Shown: piece by piece, positions 17,308-24,970 of the stretch
How the letters are laid out: the number at the start of each line of letters is the position of its first letter
Position numbering within the stretch: the stretch's first letter is position 1
Origin: Paenochrobactrum glaciei
GTDB lineage: Bacteria; Pseudomonadota; Alphaproteobacteria; Rhizobiales; Rhizobiaceae
NCBI RefSeq assembly: GCF_039522165.1
Contig: NZ_BAAADE010000001.1
Coordinates: 186,001-250,000, forward strand
DNA length: 64,000 bases
Direction: 5' to 3'
Translations under genes and position numbers: made by a program
The notes under the pieces: model-generated
Told to the model about the DNA's origin: nothing
The model's input: the letters and a program-made list of their open reading frames with translations, nothing else
Database searches by the model: none

Positions 17308-17603
17308 CAAGCAGCACCATAGAATCGTTTCTTATACTTGCGCATTTCATCGTTCCGGTACAATCTGAAACTAGCGCTTTACACTCAATAATCACGTTAT
17401 GTGGCGCAATTTTGTGTGCAGGTAAAGCGTCAGCACTGACAGTCAGCAGATAAATTTAATGCTAACAGCCATAAGCACGCTATTTTTCGTCAAAAACCGA
17501 ATTTTTTGATCAAAAAACATCATTTTAAGCTCAAAACACTTACAAAATGCTCATCTTTAACAAAATGCGATCATTGCCCTTAGGGTATTGCGGGCCAATA
17601 GAA

Positions 17604-17626
17604 AAAGGGCTGCCAAGCAGCCCTTT
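17604..17626 (-). terminator. clpX terminator
   Basis: Ten-bp perfect arms AAAGGGCTGC (17604-17613) and GCAGCCCTTT (17617-17626), 3-base loop, then TTTTTC on the minus strand. It is 26 bases past the clpX stop. Confidence 0.85.
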
Positions 17627-17651
17627 CAATCTTTCAGTCAATGTCAGCAGC

Positions 17652-18926
17652 TCAGGCTGTGGCATTACCCTTTTCATCCTGACGCTCAGCGTAGATGTAA
17701 AGCGGACGCGCGGTGCCATCAACGACTTCACCGGAAATAACCACTTCCTGTACGCCTTCCAGTGTCGGCAATTCAAACATGGTATCCAGCAGGATTTTTT
17801 CCATGATCGAACGCAGGCCACGCGCACCGGTTTTACGTTCCACTGCCTTATTGGCAATCGCACGCAATGCATCATCGTGGAATGTCAGTTCAACATTTTC
17901 CATATCGAACAGGCGCTGATACTGTTTGACCAATGCGTTTTTAGGTTCAGACAAAATCTGCACCAGCGCATCAACATCCAGATCTTCCAGCGTTGCAATA
18001 ACCGGCAAACGACCGACAAATTCAGGGATCAGACCGAATTTCAGCAGATCTTCAGGTTCCAGATCCTTGAAGATCGCGCCGAGACGACGATCATCTTCGG
18101 TTTTAACTGTTGCACCAAAACCAATAGAGGTCTTTTCACCACGCGCCGAAATGATTTTGTCGAGACCGGCAAAAGCACCGCCGCAGATGAAGAGGATATT
18201 GGTTGTATCCACCTGCAGGAATTCCTGCTGCGGATGCTTGCGGCCACCCTGTGGCGGCACGGAAGCAACAGTGCCCTCCATGATCTTCAACAATGCCTGC
18301 TGAACGCCCTCACCCGACACATCGCGTGTGATGGACGGATTGTCGGACTTACGGCTGATTTTGTCGACTTCGTCGATATAGACGATACCGCGCTGTGCGC
18401 GTTCAACATTGTAATCGGCCGCCTGCAACAATTTCAGAATGATGTTTTCAACATCTTCACCCACATAACCGGCTTCGGTCAGTGTGGTGGCATCGGCCAT
18501 GGTGAACGGCACGTCAATGATACGGGCAAGGGTCTGCGCCAGATAGGTTTTACCGCAACCTGTCGGGCCAACCAACATGATGTTGGACTTTGCCAGTTCA
18601 ATGTCGTTGCTCTTCGACTGATGCGCCAGACGCTTATAGTGGTTATGCACGGCCACAGACAGAACGCGCTTGGCATCCTTCTGACCGATGACATAATCAT
18701 CCAAAACGCCCATAATTTCCTGCGGGGTCGGTACACCTTCGCGCGACTTCACCATCGAGGATTTATTTTCCTCGCGGATGATGTCCATGCAAAGCTCGAC
18801 ACACTCGTCACAGATAAAAACGGTCGGGCCTGCAATCAGCTTGCGCACTTCATGCTGGCTTTTACCGCAGAACGAGCAATAAAGCGTATTCTTAGAATCG
18901 CCACCGCTGTTGCTGACTTTGCTCAT
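17652..18926 (-). CDS. clpX: ATP-dependent Clp protease ATP-binding subunit ClpX
   Basis: 424 residues. ClpX unfolds substrates and feeds them to ClpP; in alphaproteobacteria this includes CtrA and other cell-cycle regulators. The N-terminal C4 zinc-binding domain has Cys17, Cys20, Cys39 and Cys42. Walker A is GPTGCGKT (120-127); VYIDEVDKI is Walker B; LIPEFVGRLP carries sensor and pore-ring features, and the C-terminal D2 subdomain holds GARGLRSIMEKIL. ATG 18926 follows GGAAAC. It is downstream of clpP with a 363-base gap. Confidence 0.98.
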   Translation of the reverse strand: MSKVSNSGGDSKNTLYCSFCGKSQHEVRKLIAGPTVFICDECVELCMDIIREENKSSMVKSREGVPTPQEIMGVLDDYVIGQKDAKRVLSVAVHNHYKRLAHQSKSNDIELAKSNIMLVGPTGCGKTYLAQTLARIIDVPFTMADATTLTEAGYVGEDVENIILKLLQAADYNVERAQRGIVYIDEVDKISRKSDNPSITRDVSGEGVQQALLKIMEGTVASVPPQGGRKHPQQEFLQVDTTNILFICGGAFAGLDKIISARGEKTSIGFGATVKTEDDRRLGAIFKDLEPEDLLKFGLIPEFVGRLPVIATLEDLDVDALVQILSEPKNALVKQYQRLFDMENVELTFHDDALRAIANKAVERKTGARGLRSIMEKILLDTMFELPTLEGVQEVVISGEVVDGTARPLYIYAERQDEKGNATA

Positions 18927-19289
18927 CGCAGTTTCCTTTCAATAGCGGCTGTCGCGTTAATACCGTCACAGCCGTTAACTCTAAATACCAGACACATATC
19001 CCCGACCGAAATATGGCTGGAAAATTGGCCTTTACCGAATCTCATAACAGGCAAACTCCCGTTAACCTGTTGAGGATTCTATGATTGGGGCGCTAATTTA
19101 GCCTGTTGAAACCAAATAATAGCTTAACGTAGCAATTGTTTTGCCACGTACAAGTAGGAATTCGACAGTTTTGTGGCACGAAGATGGTTTTTAGCGACCA
19201 AAATGCCACAGCCAATGCTGAATACCTGCTTCCAATCATATTTGTTTCAAACGCCCTCAGCCCTTTTAAAGGCCAAGGGCGCTTTATTT
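18927..19289. other. clpP-clpX spacer
   Basis: 363 bases without a gene. Near clpX, a 7-bp inverted repeat CGGCTGT/ACAGCCG (18946-18952, 18968-18974) sits about 20 bases before the clpX start, and AACAGG-N14-CCTGTT lies at 19046-19071. Near clpP, CGCCCT/AGGGCG (19252-19257, 19276-19281) may end the clpP transcript, with a weak U tail. No RNA gene recognised. Confidence 0.5.
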
Positions 19290-19925
19290 TTAAGCTGAAG
19301 GTGTCTGCGCCGACACTTCATCATGTGATTCAATCACACGGTCGATCAGACCGAATTCCAACGCTTCCTGAGCAGTCATGAAATGATCGCGGTCAAGGGT
19401 GCGCTCAATCGTTTCGTAATCACGGCCGGTATGTTTGACATAGATTTCATTCAAGCGGCGCTTCATCTTGATGATATCCTGCGCATGGCGCTCAATATCA
19501 GATGCCTGCCCCTGAAAACCACCGGATGGCTGATGCACCATCACGCGGGCGTTTGGCAGCGCATAACGCTTGCCGGTTGCACCTGCGGTCAGAAGCAGTG
19601 AGCCCATGGAGCAAGCCTGCCCCATGCAAAGGGTGGAAACCGGTGAATGAATATATTGCATCGTATCATAAATCGCCATGCCGGAGGTGACGACACCACC
19701 TGGCGAATTAATATACATGTTGATTTCTTTCTTCGGGTTTTCCGCTTCCAGAAACAACAGCTGCGCGCAGATCAGCATAGACATGCCGTCTTCAACCGGG
19801 CCATTTACAAAAATGATACGCTCTTTGAGCAAGCGCGAGAAAATGTCATAAGCCCGTTCACCGCGGTTTGTCTGTTCGACAACCATAGGTACGAGGTTCA
19901 TGACGGTTTCTATCGGATCTCTCAT
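19290..19925 (-). CDS. clpP: ATP-dependent Clp protease proteolytic subunit
   Basis: 211 residues. ClpP forms the tetradecameric serine protease chamber used by ClpX and ClpA. The catalytic triad is Ser106 (GQACSMGSLL), His131 (VMVHQPSGG) and Asp180 (RTLDRDHF). YINSPGGVVTSGMAIYD forms the oxyanion/substrate strand. ATG 19925 is preceded by AGAGGTCC; the frame is open 23 codons further upstream, but those residues do not resemble ClpP. First gene of a clpP, clpX, lon series on the minus strand. Confidence 0.97.
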   Translation of the reverse strand: MRDPIETVMNLVPMVVEQTNRGERAYDIFSRLLKERIIFVNGPVEDGMSMLICAQLLFLEAENPKKEINMYINSPGGVVTSGMAIYDTMQYIHSPVSTLCMGQACSMGSLLLTAGATGKRYALPNARVMVHQPSGGFQGQASDIERHAQDIIKMKRRLNEIYVKHTGRDYETIERTLDRDHFMTAQEALEFGLIDRVIESHDEVSAQTPSA

Positions 19926-20066
19926 AGTGGACCTCTGGGTCTGTTTGGGAAGAGCAGCGCGTGCTCGGACAGGATTCGTAATTATTCCATACATAGGGCG
20001 ATGCGGCCCTGTTTCGCAAGATGGTGTGACAACTGACTGTCAGCAATAACATGCAAAAGCCATTGT

Positions 20067-21485
20067 TCAATCATCTTGCGGCTTGCTGCCAAAGCGGCGT
20101 TCTTCCAGCATTTTCGCGGCAGAAGCAGTCATTTGCGCTTGAATGCGCACCGAACCATCTTCCAGATTCTCGCGTTTAATATTGCTGGCAGACTGATAAA
20201 TTCCATCAAGCATCGACAATTCATCAACGCCGAATGTCATATCAATGCTTTTCAGATCACCATAAATACGCTTCTCGATGATGTTGAGCAGTTCCGGCAC
20301 ACCCTCACCCGTATAAGCGGAAATCGCCACCGGTTTGGCCTCATCATTCATATCGGATGACGTGCTGCTGGCGGCCAGCACCAGTGCTGCCTCATGCGCT
20401 GATTCATCCAGCAGATCGATTTTGTTCCAAACTTCATAGACCCGCTTGCGGTCATTACGCTCGACACCAAGGCTGGCCAGAATGGTTTCCACATCCTCAG
20501 CCTGTGCGGCATTATCCGGATCGGAAATATCACGGATATGCAAAATCAAATCCGCTTCCAGCACTTCTTCCAATGTTGCACGGAAGGCTGCAACCAAATG
20601 GTGCGGCAGGTTGGAAATAAAACCAACCGTATCAGACAAGATCACCATCCCGCCATGGGGCAGACGAATACGGCGCAATGTCGGATCAAGGGTTGCAAAC
20701 AGCATATCCTCGGCCAGCACACCCGCGCCGGTCATCCGGTTAAACAAAGTGGATTTGCCGGCATTGGTATAGCCGACAAGCGCCACAATCGGATGGGGCA
20801 CTTTACGACGCTTTTGACGATGCAAAGTACGTGTCCGCACCACTGTTTCCAGCTCGCGCTTAATACGCAGGATTTTTTCCTGCAACTGGCGTCTGTCGGC
20901 CTCAATCTGCGTTTCACCCGGCCCGCCCAGAAAACCGCTCCCGCCACGCTGACGCTCAAGGTGCGTCCAGCTGCGCACAAGCCGGCCTTTCTGGTAGTTA
21001 AGATGAGCAAGCTCGACCTGCAACACACCTTCTTTGGTTTGCGCACGACGTCCGAAAATTTCCAAAATAAGGCCGGTGCGGTCAATCACTTTGACCTTCC
21101 ACTCGCGTTCCAGATTACGCTGCTGCACAGGCGTTAAAGCATGATCGACAATGACCAGTTCAATTTCCTGCTCTTCAATGGCTTCAGCAATAGTTTCAAC
21201 ACGCCCGGTGCCCAGCAATGTTGCCGGACGCGGCTGCGAAACATTGACGATTTCAGCCATAATAATTTCAAGATCTATAGCACGCGCCAGGCCGCAAGCT
21301 TCTTCCAGCCGCGCTTCGCTGGAGCGCTGAAAGCGGACAGGCTCTGCGTCGTCACTATCATTTTGCAAATAACGATCAGGCAGAACCGGAACAAGGACGG
21401 CAGCGCGTGTCGGGGCTTTGTCCTCATGGTCAAAACCGTCCTGATGGTTGGATGCCTGTTGTTTGCGGTCTTTTATCTTACCCAA
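20067..21485 (-). CDS. hflX: Ribosome-associated GTPase HflX
   Basis: 472 residues. HflX binds the 50S subunit and splits stalled or heat-damaged ribosomes. The N-terminal nucleotide-binding-like domain contains VSQPRPATLLGTGRVE and FGRRAQTKEGVLQVELAHLNYQ; a coiled coil with GGSGFLGGPGETQIE follows; the GTPase domain has VGYTNAGKSTLFN (G1), DTVGFISNLP (G3) and NKIDLL (G4). The start appears to be TTG at 21485, with AAGGAA six bases upstream and no good ATG. It follows hfq, the standard pairing, behind a hairpin. Confidence 0.95.
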   Translation of the reverse strand: MGKIKDRKQQASNHQDGFDHEDKAPTRAAVLVPVLPDRYLQNDSDDAEPVRFQRSSEARLEEACGLARAIDLEIIMAEIVNVSQPRPATLLGTGRVETIAEAIEEQEIELVIVDHALTPVQQRNLEREWKVKVIDRTGLILEIFGRRAQTKEGVLQVELAHLNYQKGRLVRSWTHLERQRGGSGFLGGPGETQIEADRRQLQEKILRIKRELETVVRTRTLHRQKRRKVPHPIVALVGYTNAGKSTLFNRMTGAGVLAEDMLFATLDPTLRRIRLPHGGMVILSDTVGFISNLPHHLVAAFRATLEEVLEADLILHIRDISDPDNAAQAEDVETILASLGVERNDRKRVYEVWNKIDLLDESAHEAALVLAASSTSSDMNDEAKPVAISAYTGEGVPELLNIIEKRIYGDLKSIDMTFGVDELSMLDGIYQSASNIKRENLEDGSVRIQAQMTASAAKMLEERRFGSKPQDD

Positions 21486-21548
21486 ACTGGTTTCCTTATA
21501 AAAATTTTAAAGCGTTAGAGCGGTTGAAGCCAAAATCAAAAAAGCAAA

Positions 21549-21597
21549 AAGCCGGAGGCGATGACAACACCGATTTCTCGGCTGTTCGCTCCGGCTT
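21549..21597 (-). terminator. Branched terminator-like structure after hfq
   Basis: Outer arms AAGCCGGAG (21549-21557) and CTCCGGCTT (21589-21597) enclose a smaller hairpin CCGA/TCGG (21570-21573, 21578-21581). The minus strand continues CTTTTTGCTTTTTT, a strong U tail. It lies between hfq and hflX, so hfq may be made both alone and by read-through with hflX. Confidence 0.65.
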
Positions 21598-21677
21598 CCT
21601 TAAATTTGTAAAACCACCTGTTTCAAACTCGCTATTGCAGCGCATTCAAACCTCAACAGGCAGGGTTAAACAAAAAA

Positions 21678-21914
21678 TCAGGCTTCTTCACCTTCAAACA
21701 TTTGCACTGGCTGGCTTGGCATAATGGTCGAAATTGCATGTTTGTAAACAAGCTGCGAATGACCATCACGACGCAAGAGGACGCAAAAATTATCAAATGA
21801 GGTAACGATACCGGTGAGCTTAACGCCATTGATCAAAAATATTGTCAGTGAAATCTTCTGCTTACGAACAGAGTTCAGAAAGAGATCCTGAAGATTTTGC
21901 GATCGTTCTACCAT
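21678..21914 (-). CDS. hfq: RNA chaperone Hfq
   Basis: 78 residues, the short alphaproteobacterial form without a long C-terminal tail. Hfq hexamers pair small RNAs with mRNAs. The Sm1 region has LQDLFLNSVRKQKISLTIFLINGVKLTG and the Sm2 signature is YKHAIST. ATG 21914 has GGAATA upstream; the open frame extends further to 22001 but the added residues are unlike Hfq. The block trkA, hfq, hflX on one strand is the usual order arrangement. Confidence 0.97.
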   Translation of the reverse strand: MVERSQNLQDLFLNSVRKQKISLTIFLINGVKLTGIVTSFDNFCVLLRRDGHSQLVYKHAISTIMPSQPVQMFEGEEA

Positions 21915-22189
21915 TTTTCTTATTCCTTTTTTCTCGATCAACAACCAAATCACGGTCAGCTTACCTGCCACATTTAACATGCAACAGCGGATAATTTTCA
22001 TCTATTGCTTATAAAAGCAATAAAGAGACTTTTTATGGGAAGCCCCGTACCAAACCTACGCTCCCGTGCTAACAGGATGGCATATTTTCTGCAATCTCAA
22101 AAAAGAGATTTTTAATAAAGCTGTTACTTCCTGCGTCTCTATCACAGCAATTTTATCAGTAACTTCAACTTTAGCCGCATCTAGCCGGA

Positions 22190-23566
22190 TCAGAAGAACT
22201 CCAGACTGACGCGGAACATCTGTTCTACCTGTTTTACAACATCCTGTGTCGCAAATAAGACGACGCGATCACGCGGGCGGATACGCACATCCCCTGTCGG
22301 CTGAATCACCTGACCAGCACGATAGATCGCCCCGATGCGCAAACCTTCCGGTAGATCCAGATCACGCAACATCGGCCCCACCAGCGACGAGGTTTCCATC
22401 GCTTCCGCCTCAATCACTTCGGCCATGCCGTGATGCACGCTATAAACCGCACGGATACGGCCACGGCGCACATGCTGCAACACTTTGGAAATTGTCACAT
22501 TTTTCGGGTTGATATGCGCATCAATGCCAACCGTATGGGTAAATTCCTGATAGGCCGGATCATTAATCAGTACCAGATTATGCTTACAGCCCAGACGCTT
22601 AGCCATGATGCTTGAAAGAATATTAACCTGATCCTGATTGGTTAGCGCCACAATCAGATCGGCATCCTGCACTTCCGCCTCCAGCAGCACCTCCTGATCC
22701 AGCGCACTACCATGAAAAACGGTTGTACGTTTCAGCTGATCAGAAATCTCCAAGGCGCGCTCATGACTGCTCTCAATGATTTTAATGCGCGTATGTGACT
22801 GATGGGCTTCCATCGCACGCGCCACATAAAGCCCGATATTACCGCCACCGGCAATAATGATACGATTGGCATCAGGCTTATCATGGCCAAAAATCGATAG
22901 GGTACGGCGCACCTGCTCACGCGGCGTAATAACATAAGCCAGATCACCAGCCATCAATTCATCAGATGAATGCGGGGTAAAAAGGCTTTCTTTGCGCACC
23001 ACCCCAACCACTGTTGCCGAGAGATCAGGAAAAAGATCGCTCAGCTGGTTAAGCGGCGTATTGATAACCGGACATTCTTCCTGACATTCAATGGCAAGGC
23101 CGATAATCTTTTCATCGGCAAAGCGCAAAACATCGGTGGCACCGGGCAAAGCGATACGGCGCAACAGCACCTCGCTCACTTCCAGCTCAGGCGAAATGGT
23201 GACATCAATCGGCAGATTTTCCCGCAGGAACAAATCCGAATATTCCGCATTCAGATAGGTTTGCGCACGAATGCGGGCAATTTTCGTAGGCACATTGAAA
23301 ACCGAATGCGCCACCTGACAGGCCACCATATTGACCTCGTCAGAAAGCGTCACCGCAATGATCATATCGGCTTCATTCGCACCTGCTGCCGCCAGCACAT
23401 CAGGATGCGAGCCATGACCGACAAAGCTGCGCACATCCAGCGTGTCACGCACGATCTGGATGTGCTTTACCGATGTATCAATCACCGAGACATCGTTTTT
23501 CTCAGCTGCCAGCCGCTCGGCGATACCGTATCCGACTTGCCCTGCACCACAGATGATCACGCGCAT
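22190..23566 (-). CDS. trkA: Trk system potassium uptake regulatory protein TrkA
   Basis: 458 residues, a peripheral cytosolic protein gating TrkH/TrkG potassium channels by NAD(H) binding. It is a double RCK protein: Rossmann motifs GAGQVGYGIA at 7-16 and AGGGNIGLYVARAM at about 238, each followed by a RCK-C domain (HSSDELMAGDLAYVITP in the first, TGDVRIRPRDRVVLFAT in the second). No TrkH gene is near. It follows ntrX by 41 bases on the same strand and may be cotranscribed with ntrYX. Confidence 0.95.
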   Translation of the reverse strand: MRVIICGAGQVGYGIAERLAAEKNDVSVIDTSVKHIQIVRDTLDVRSFVGHGSHPDVLAAAGANEADMIIAVTLSDEVNMVACQVAHSVFNVPTKIARIRAQTYLNAEYSDLFLRENLPIDVTISPELEVSEVLLRRIALPGATDVLRFADEKIIGLAIECQEECPVINTPLNQLSDLFPDLSATVVGVVRKESLFTPHSSDELMAGDLAYVITPREQVRRTLSIFGHDKPDANRIIIAGGGNIGLYVARAMEAHQSHTRIKIIESSHERALEISDQLKRTTVFHGSALDQEVLLEAEVQDADLIVALTNQDQVNILSSIMAKRLGCKHNLVLINDPAYQEFTHTVGIDAHINPKNVTISKVLQHVRRGRIRAVYSVHHGMAEVIEAEAMETSSLVGPMLRDLDLPEGLRIGAIYRAGQVIQPTGDVRIRPRDRVVLFATQDVVKQVEQMFRVSLEFF

Positions 23567-23607
23567 GAAAGCACCATTGCTGTTTTAATCCGCCACGCAG
23601 ATGTCAA

Positions 23608-24969
23608 TTACACACCAAGCGACTTCAGTTTGCGGTGAAGCGCCGAACGCTCCATGCCGACAAACTCTGCCGTGCGGGAGATATTGCCGCCGAAACGGTT
23701 AATCTGCGCGATCAGATATTCTTTTTCAAACATTTCACGCGCTTCACGCAATGGCAGTGCCATAATGTGCTGATCAGATTCGGTTGGTGCGCGCGGCAGC
23801 GTGTCACCAATATCAGCCGGCAGCAGGTCTGCTGTGATCGGCTCATCCGGATCATCACCACGCGCCAGAATCATCAGGCGCTCAATATTGTTGCGAAGCT
23901 GGCGCACATTGCCCGGCCAGCTATGAGCCTGCAAAACAGCCATTGCATCACTGCCGATAGGACGTGGCTTGATGCCTGCCTGCTCGCCGATTTGCTTGAT
24001 GAAGAAATCCACCAGCATCGGAATATCTTCACGGCGCTGCGATAATGGCGGCACCTGCACCGGCACAACCGACAAGCGATGATACAAATCCTCACGGAAG
24101 CGGCCTTCAGCGATCATCGCTTCCAGATTTTGTGCGGTTGATGAAATCACCCGCACATCCACTTTAACGCGCTTGGTTCCGCCAACACGTTCAAACTGCT
24201 GATCGACCAGAACACGCAGGATTTTATTCTGCGTCTCACGCGGCATATCGGCAATTTCATCGAGATATAAAATACCACCATGTGCTTCTTCCAAAGCACC
24301 GACTTTGCGTTCGCCGCCATCCATTTCAGTGCCAAAAAGCTCAATTTCCATGCGCTCCGGCGTAATCATTGCCGCGTTAAGCGTCACGAACGGGCCGTTA
24401 GCGCGTGTCGAGCTGGAGTGAATGGCGCGTGCCGTCAATTCTTTACCAGCGCCAGAAGCACCGGTAATCATAATACGGCTATTGGTTGGCGCTACACGTT
24501 CAATGGTTTGGCGCAGATGGCTCATGGCCAGCGACTGCCCAAGAAGTTCCAGATTATCGCCGCTGCGTTTGCGCAAATCTGACACTTCGCGCTTCAGCTT
24601 GGAGGTTTCCAGCGCACGCTCGGCAATCAGAATCAAACGATCAGCCTTAAACGGCTTTTCGATGAAATCATAAGCACCGCGACGGATCGCCGACACAGCG
24701 GTTTCAATATTACCGTGACCGGAAATCATCACCACCGGCAAATCCGGATGAAGTTTTTTGATCTCATCAAGCAAAGCCAGACCATCAAGACGGCTGCCCT
24801 GCAACCAAATATCCAAGAATATCAAACGCGGCACACGGTCATTGATGGCAGCCAAAGCGCTGTCAGCATCAAAAGCGGTGCGGGTTTCATGCCCCTCGTC
24901 GCTTAAAATACCGGCAACCAGCTCACGAATATCCGCTTCATCATCAACTACCAGAATTTCATCTGCCAT
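23608..24969 (-). CDS. ntrX: Nitrogen regulation response regulator NtrX
   Basis: 453 residues. Receiver domain with phosphoacceptor Asp53 (FLDIWLQG), AAA+ domain with Walker A GASGAGKE (170-177) and Walker B ILYLDEIADM, and a C-terminal Fis-type helix-turn-helix (NISRTAEFVGMERSALHRKL). Partner of the NtrY kinase in redox, nitrogen and envelope control. The sigma-54 contact loop GAFTGA is absent: between ELFGTE (about 210-215) and VGALEEA the sequence is MDGGERK, so sigma-54 activation is doubtful. ATG 24969 is one base after the ntrY stop. Confidence 0.95.
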   Translation of the reverse strand: MADEILVVDDEADIRELVAGILSDEGHETRTAFDADSALAAINDRVPRLIFLDIWLQGSRLDGLALLDEIKKLHPDLPVVMISGHGNIETAVSAIRRGAYDFIEKPFKADRLILIAERALETSKLKREVSDLRKRSGDNLELLGQSLAMSHLRQTIERVAPTNSRIMITGASGAGKELTARAIHSSSTRANGPFVTLNAAMITPERMEIELFGTEMDGGERKVGALEEAHGGILYLDEIADMPRETQNKILRVLVDQQFERVGGTKRVKVDVRVISSTAQNLEAMIAEGRFREDLYHRLSVVPVQVPPLSQRREDIPMLVDFFIKQIGEQAGIKPRPIGSDAMAVLQAHSWPGNVRQLRNNIERLMILARGDDPDEPITADLLPADIGDTLPRAPTESDQHIMALPLREAREMFEKEYLIAQINRFGGNISRTAEFVGMERSALHRKLKSLGV

Positions 24970-24970
24970 A

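Larger units (their letters stand above)
17194..17651. other. lon upstream region / clpX-lon spacer
   Basis: 458 bases without a convincing gene. It contains the clpX terminator (17604-17626), a perfect 16-bp palindrome TTTTTTGATCAAAAAA (17502-17517), and an 8-N9-8 inverted repeat (17283-17307) about 90 bases before the lon ATG. I did not find a clear heat-shock sigma-32 promoter by eye. Confidence 0.6.

Noticed and set aside
17240..17340. Heat-shock sigma-32 promoter for lon
   Set aside because: CTTGAA followed by CCAATT at 17 bases is the best candidate, but the -10 half does not fit the consensus well enough.
17177..17395. 72-codon minus-strand frame (GTG start) overlapping the start of lon
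   Set aside because: No Shine-Dalgarno, no recognisable domain, and it runs through the inverted repeat; left uncalled.
17547..19073. 508-codon plus-strand open frame
   Set aside because: It is antisense to clpX along its length; the protein is Cys/Phe/His-rich without any family motif, while clpX on the other strand is complete.
22078..22094. Sigma-54-like promoter TGGCATATTTTCTGCAA on the plus strand between hfq and trkA
   Set aside because: GG and GC are correctly spaced, but it points antisense into trkA with no gene downstream and overlaps a small hairpin; likely chance.
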